Below, in pieces: positions 5,898 through 8,180 of a DNA stretch of 8,180 nucleotides (its first letter is position 1; every line of letters starts with the position of its first letter). The notes below the pieces were generated by a model. The model was not told the origin of the DNA. It did not search any database and saw only the letters and a list, made by a program, of their open reading frames with translations. Source of the stretch: Nitrospira sp. (GTDB lineage: Bacteria > Nitrospirota > Nitrospiria > Nitrospirales > Nitrospiraceae); contig JAICVE010000117.1 in the NCBI GenBank assembly GCA_025935475.1, forward strand, positions 1-8,180. The letters run 5' to 3'. A program made the translations under genes and the position numbers.

Positions 5898-5934
5898 CCC
5901 ACGGGTGGGCGCTCTGCGGATGCAGAGCCGTGGG
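5898..5934 (+). repeat. GC-rich two-part hairpin just before the lactonase-like gene
   Basis: The inner stem GCTCTGC (5911-5917) pairs with GCAGAGC (5922-5928) across a GGAT loop. The outer stem CCCACG (5898-5903) pairs with CGTGGG (5929-5934), leaving a 7-base bulge on the left. It totals 13 mostly G-C pairs and ends 11 bases before the ribosome binding site at 5946. It may control translation, stabilise the message or end an upstream transcript, though the T-rich tail is poor. Confidence 0.5.
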
Positions 5935-5961
5935 GTTTGTCATCGAAAGGAGACCGTCACC

Positions 5962-7212
5962 ATGAGCGTCACACTTCCCTTCACAATACCCACGCTGAGG
6001 AGATCGTTGATCGGAGCGGTTTCGATCCTTGCGATCGTTCCGCTGCTCTACTTTGCCGCATGTAGCGGTGGAGACGATGGCGGAGGAGGCGCTCCGCCGT
6101 CCAATAACAACGCTCCAACCGGCTCAGCAAGTCAATTTGCGTACGTGACTTCGGCCGGAACGAGTGAAATCCAGGCATATAGCGTAGACGGCAGTGGAAA
6201 CCTGACGCCAATCGGCAGCAAGGTTAATACTGGTAATTTACCGCACCACGTCAATGTGAGTTCTGGCTCGAAGTTTGTGTATGTGTCGAACCATGAGTCG
6301 AACTTCCTCTCCGGCTGGAGGATTAAGTCAGATGGCAGCTTAGAGGCCATGAATCCTGCCGGCGGCTCTCCAGTGACAACAGATCCTAGTCCCCATTCCT
6401 CGGTCACTGACACAACCGGCAGCTTCTTGTACGTGGTGTCCGCCGCGGCGCCCGGGAATTCAGAAGGCCCCAGCACCATACAGGCGTATAGCCTTGATGC
6501 GAACGGCATTCCCACGCCCATCGCAGGGACAAACTCTTGGGCAGCCGGAACGCATGGTCATAATGTGGCGATATCGCCCAACAACCAATTTGTGTATGTG
6601 GCCGCGGAAGGTTCCGGAGAAGTGCTTGCCTACAGCCGTGACCTGACGACGGGTGCGCTCACGCCTCGTGGCGTGATGAGCGGAATGCAGCTGTGCACTG
6701 CCGTCACCGTGTCCAACGACAGTCGGTTCGTCTTTGCGGCCTATTCCAATGCCGTGAACGTGTTTTCGATTGGCTCCGACGGTTCGTTGACGCCGATCAC
6801 CCCAACCGCCACGTTTTCCACCAACAATTTTGGGTTTGGCAGCGAACCCCATTCGATTACCATCCATCCGAACGGGTTAACGCTCTACACGGCAAATCTC
6901 AATCCCAATCCGGGTAGGGTCTCGGTGTTCGGAGTGAACACAACCACGGGGGCGTTAACTGAACTGCAGCCCAATCCTGCGCCTGCAACCGGTTCCGGAC
7001 CGGGCCTCGGTATGTTCCCGAATTATGTTGTCGTCCATCCGAACGGGCAGGTGCTATTTACCGCCAATCAAGGGGACTCAAGACCGGGTTCACTTGACAC
7101 CGGTTCGGTGTCCCGATTTACCGTCAACGGCGATGGGACATTGGCCTCACCAGCCACTCTCGTTCCCAACACTGGTGCCGGCACCAATGCCATCGCGACG
7201 ACGAAGTTCTGA
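5962..7212 (+). CDS. Lactonase-fold seven-bladed beta-propeller lipoprotein
   Basis: A 416-residue exported protein. Residues 1-33 are a lipoprotein signal (RR at 13-14, hydrophobic core, then FAAC with the lipid-carrying Cys34), followed by a flexible Gly/Asp/Asn linker to about 56. The rest shows seven repeats of a blade pattern 'F/L-x-Y-V-x-x, then x-V/I-x-A/V-Y/F-S/x-V, then D/N-G-x-L-T-P', starting near residues 59, 105, 155, 210, 256, 308 and 365. This is the lactonase/YVTN-type propeller, related in fold to 6-phosphogluconolactonase (Pgl). Many such exported proteins have no known enzyme activity, so I give no reaction. AAAGGAGA lies eight bases before the ATG at 5962, which decides the start over an upstream one at 5905. 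It probably sits on the periplasmic or outer face of a membrane. A hairpin follows the stop. Confidence 0.88.
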   Translation: MSVTLPFTIPTLRRSLIGAVSILAIVPLLYFAACSGGDDGGGGAPPSNNNAPTGSASQFAYVTSAGTSEIQAYSVDGSGNLTPIGSKVNTGNLPHHVNVSSGSKFVYVSNHESNFLSGWRIKSDGSLEAMNPAGGSPVTTDPSPHSSVTDTTGSFLYVVSAAAPGNSEGPSTIQAYSLDANGIPTPIAGTNSWAAGTHGHNVAISPNNQFVYVAAEGSGEVLAYSRDLTTGALTPRGVMSGMQLCTAVTVSNDSRFVFAAYSNAVNVFSIGSDGSLTPITPTATFSTNNFGFGSEPHSITIHPNGLTLYTANLNPNPGRVSVFGVNTTTGALTELQPNPAPATGSGPGLGMFPNYVVVHPNGQVLFTANQGDSRPGSLDTGSVSRFTVNGDGTLASPATLVPNTGAGTNAIATTKF

Positions 7213-7220
7213 GCCTGTTC

Positions 7221-7252
7221 CCGCTTCGCTCTTCTATCGGAGAGCGAAGCGG
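7221..7252. terminator. Strong 12-bp hairpin between convergent genes
   Basis: The arms 7221-7232 (CCGCTTCGCTCT) and 7241-7252 are exact reverse complements around an 8-base loop, beginning 8 bp after the stop of the lactonase-like gene. It faces the small exported-protein gene from the other side. No T-run follows on either strand, so it is either an unusual terminator or a stabilising 3' structure for the lactonase-like transcript. Confidence 0.6.
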
Positions 7253-7332
7253 TCGACGCGGTGGACATGCGTGATGTTACAGCGGTTCGGTAGTTCGGCA
7301 GGCGCTGGTCCCTACGATAGCAGGAGTTTTTG

Positions 7333-7722
7333 TCAGCACAGTATGTCAACGGCCGGATCGCAGTACAGCGGTCCGACTGTCTGCGGCCTCATGTACTGTG
7401 TGGCAGGATCTCTGGCTCCCAGTGGACTACTCAAGGCTGGACCGCCTGGCATTCCGGGTAAACCGCGTCCTGCACCTAAAAATACGGGCGTGTTGCCTGG
7501 CGCACCGGCACCTGGCTCGAGCTGATTGGTGGTTGCAGGCGTGATGACGTTTGCTGGAAGTCCACGCGTGGGCACCGATCCCGGCTGAACGGGTGAAATG
7601 GTGACCGACGATGACGCCTGAGGATTTTGGGTTTGGCTTCCTGGTATTGTCTGGGCGAACCCCCGTGACAGGGCAAGTGACAGGAAGAAGCTCAGCGCGG
7701 CAATGCCCACTGCACGTGGCAT
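7333..7722 (-). CDS. Small exported Pro/Gly-rich protein of unknown function
   Basis: A 129-residue protein I do not recognise. Residues 1-24 are a clear Sec signal peptide (Arg3, hydrophobic core IAALSFFLSLAL, cleavage after GFAQ). The mature part is low in charge and rich in Pro, Gly, Thr and Ser, with PG/PGMPGG stretches around 71-95, and looks largely disordered. Its C-terminus carries two Cys (YCDPAVDILC), the last residue being Cys129, so a disulphide or surface attachment is possible. A stop codon at 7734-7732 (TAG) limits the start to 7722, although the ribosome binding site is weak. It converges with the lactonase-like gene and diverges from gluconokinase across 75 bp. The signal peptide is the main support that it is real. 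Confidence 0.65.
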   Translation of the reverse strand: MPRAVGIAALSFFLSLALSRGFAQTIPGSQTQNPQASSSVTISPVQPGSVPTRGLPANVITPATTNQLEPGAGAPGNTPVFLGAGRGLPGMPGGPALSSPLGARDPATQYMRPQTVGPLYCDPAVDILC

Positions 7723-7724
7723 GT

Positions 7725-7737
7725 CGGTATTCTACCG
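7725..7737. repeat. Inverted repeat CGGTA-TTC-TACCG at the start of the exported-protein gene
   Basis: Perfect 5-bp arms with a 3-base spacer, 2 bp before the ATG at 7722 (minus strand), covering where the ribosome binding site should be. It could hide the start region in RNA or bind a repressor. Confidence 0.4.
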
Positions 7738-7741
7738 TATC

Positions 7742-7758
7742 TGGTGCAATGAGCACCA
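7742..7758. promoter_or_regulatory. Candidate operator TGGTGC-N5-GCACCA in the divergent promoter region
   Basis: A perfect 6-bp inverted repeat with a 5-base spacer, centred about 28 bp from the exported-protein start and 48 bp from the gluconokinase start. Size and position suit a dimeric repressor or activator serving one or both genes. No regulator gene for it is visible in the window. Confidence 0.4.
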
Positions 7759-7785
7759 CAAATTCACCTACCTGTCCATTCATCG

Positions 7786-7797
7786 GGATCGCGATCC
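7786..7797. repeat. 12-bp perfect palindrome touching the gluconokinase start codon
   Basis: GGATCGCGATCC is its own reverse complement and ends on the base before the ATG at 7798. It occupies the place of the ribosome binding site, which is otherwise weak. It may be an operator or may lower translation through RNA pairing. Confidence 0.45.
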
Positions 7798-8180
7798 ATG
7801 GTCATTGTGCTCATGGGCGCCGCTGGTGCCGGCAAGACAACCGTGGGATGTCAATTGTCCCAAGCACTGCGGTGGCCATTTCTCGATGGCGACGACGTTC
7901 ACCCTCTCGAGAATATCGCCAAAATGCGTCGGGACACGCCACTCACGGATGAGGACCGCCGTCCGTGGATCCAGGCACTGAGAACGTCGATTGCCGAATG
8001 GCTCGAGCAGGGCATGAATGCGGTTCTGACCTGTTCACTGCTCACGCATGCGCACCGTGTTGCCGTCCTTGCGGACTATGAGCCTCATGTTAAGCTCGTC
8101 TACCTTCAGGCCTCTCACGGGCTTCTTCACAAACGGCTGACTGCGCGCACTGGTCATTTTGCCGGGGTGGCGCTCCTCGA
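7798..8180 (+). CDS. gntK: Gluconokinase, 5' part (cut by window end)
   Basis: The first 127 residues of a GntK-type kinase, which makes 6-phosphogluconate from gluconate and ATP and so feeds the pentose phosphate or Entner-Doudoroff route in the cytoplasm. The family is usually 160-180 residues, so about three quarters is present. Seen motifs: Walker A GAAGAGKTT at 7-15, the LDGDDVHP block with Asp30, Asp32 and His35, NIAKM at 39-43, PLTDEDRRPW at 48-57, and RLTARTGHF at 113-121. These together are specific for gluconokinase over the related shikimate kinases. The usual CSALK-x-x-YR block reads CSLLTHAHR here, lacking the common Lys and Tyr. The ATG at 7798 starts directly before the P-loop strand. 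The gene diverges from the exported-protein gene. Confidence 0.92.
   Translation, partial: MVIVLMGAAGAGKTTVGCQLSQALRWPFLDGDDVHPLENIAKMRRDTPLTDEDRRPWIQALRTSIAEWLEQGMNAVLTCSLLTHAHRVAVLADYEPHVKLVYLQASHGLLHKRLTARTGHFAGVALL

Larger units (their letters stand above)
5263..5961. other. 699-bp region without a credible gene
   Basis: This separates two divergently read genes. Open frames of 72-102 codons occur on both strands (for example plus 5423-5641, minus 5332-5628 and 5594-5902) but have no good ribosome binding site, no recognisable domain and overlap one another, so I reject them. The left half is rich in short perfect palindromes: TAGGGCCCTA (5359-5368), CTCGATCGAG (5495-5504), GGCCGGCC (5505-5512) and GAATTC (5488-5493, 5557-5562). 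The right half holds an attenuator-like structure (5707-5756) and leader stems (5854-5934). A small RNA could be encoded here, but I cannot define one. Confidence 0.5.

Noticed and set aside
5905..5961. Upstream start for the lactonase-like gene
   Set aside because: It would add 19 polar residues before the signal peptide and would translate through the leader hairpin. AAAGGAGA points to the ATG at 5962.
5332..5965. Several 72-102 codon open frames on both strands
   Set aside because: They overlap one another, show no known domain or signal peptide, and lack good ribosome binding sites.
7025..7525. 166-codon plus-strand open frame running over the lactonase-like 3' end and the exported-protein gene
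   Set aside because: It is in another frame of one real gene and antisense to another, passes through the 12-bp hairpin and has no domain pattern.
7427..7783. 118-codon minus-strand frame overlapping the exported-protein gene
   Set aside because: It has no signal peptide or domain, is basic and His-rich as an out-of-frame reading of a GC-rich gene would be, and the competing frame has a clear signal peptide.
1..8180. tRNA or rRNA genes, CRISPR arrays, insertion sequences, phage attachment sites
   Set aside because: I saw no tRNA-like T-arm with matching acceptor stem, no regularly spaced repeats, no transposase or integrase protein and no terminal inverted repeats with target duplications.

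Overview
The window reads as a bacterial chromosome segment of moderately high GC, with ordinary Shine-Dalgarno sites (AAGGAGG type) and seven recognisable protein genes plus the first codons of an eighth. Nothing in it is a firm taxonomic marker. The mix of a GlgX-type debranching enzyme, a bacterioferritin-like protein, orphan NarL/FixJ regulators and a lactonase-fold lipoprotein would suit an environmental Gram-negative such as a Nitrospira-like bacterium, but that is an impression and not a demonstrated assignment.

Left part (1-3352), all on the minus strand and so read right to left: a 177-residue bacterioferritin-like di-iron protein, a complete 725-residue glycogen debranching enzyme (GlgX, GH13), a small exported BON-domain protein whose signal peptide appears to be out of frame with its start codon, and then the first four codons of a further gene leaving the window behind a strong ribosome binding site. 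The gaps are short (121, about 37-74 and 49 bp), so these could be one transcript linking iron storage, glycogen use and an envelope protein.

Middle (3353-5962): a 465-bp divergent intergenic region carrying several inverted repeats and a possible leader terminator, then two paralogous NarL/FixJ response regulators facing each other (3818-4477 plus, 4597-5262 minus). Neither has a histidine kinase beside it. The 119 bp between them hold nested inverted repeats and a perfect 9-bp hairpin touching the stop codon of the second regulator. Upstream of the second regulator is a possible -24/-12 (sigma-54 type) promoter. A 699-bp stretch without a credible gene follows (5263-5961), with an attenuator-like pair of alternative hairpins and a structured leader just before the next gene.

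Right part (5962-8180): a predicted seven-bladed lactonase-fold (YVTN/6-phosphogluconolactonase-like) lipoprotein on the plus strand, a strong 12-bp hairpin, a small exported Pro/Gly-rich protein of unknown function on the minus strand, and divergently from it a gluconokinase (plus strand, cut by the window end). The 75-bp divergent promoter region between the last two holds three separate perfect inverted repeats. GlgX, the lactonase-fold protein and gluconokinase give the window a loose carbohydrate (glycogen/gluconate) theme, but direct cooperation is inference. I see no mobile element, CRISPR array, rRNA or tRNA. The points most worth a second look are the non-coding structures around the two regulators and the lactonase-like gene.
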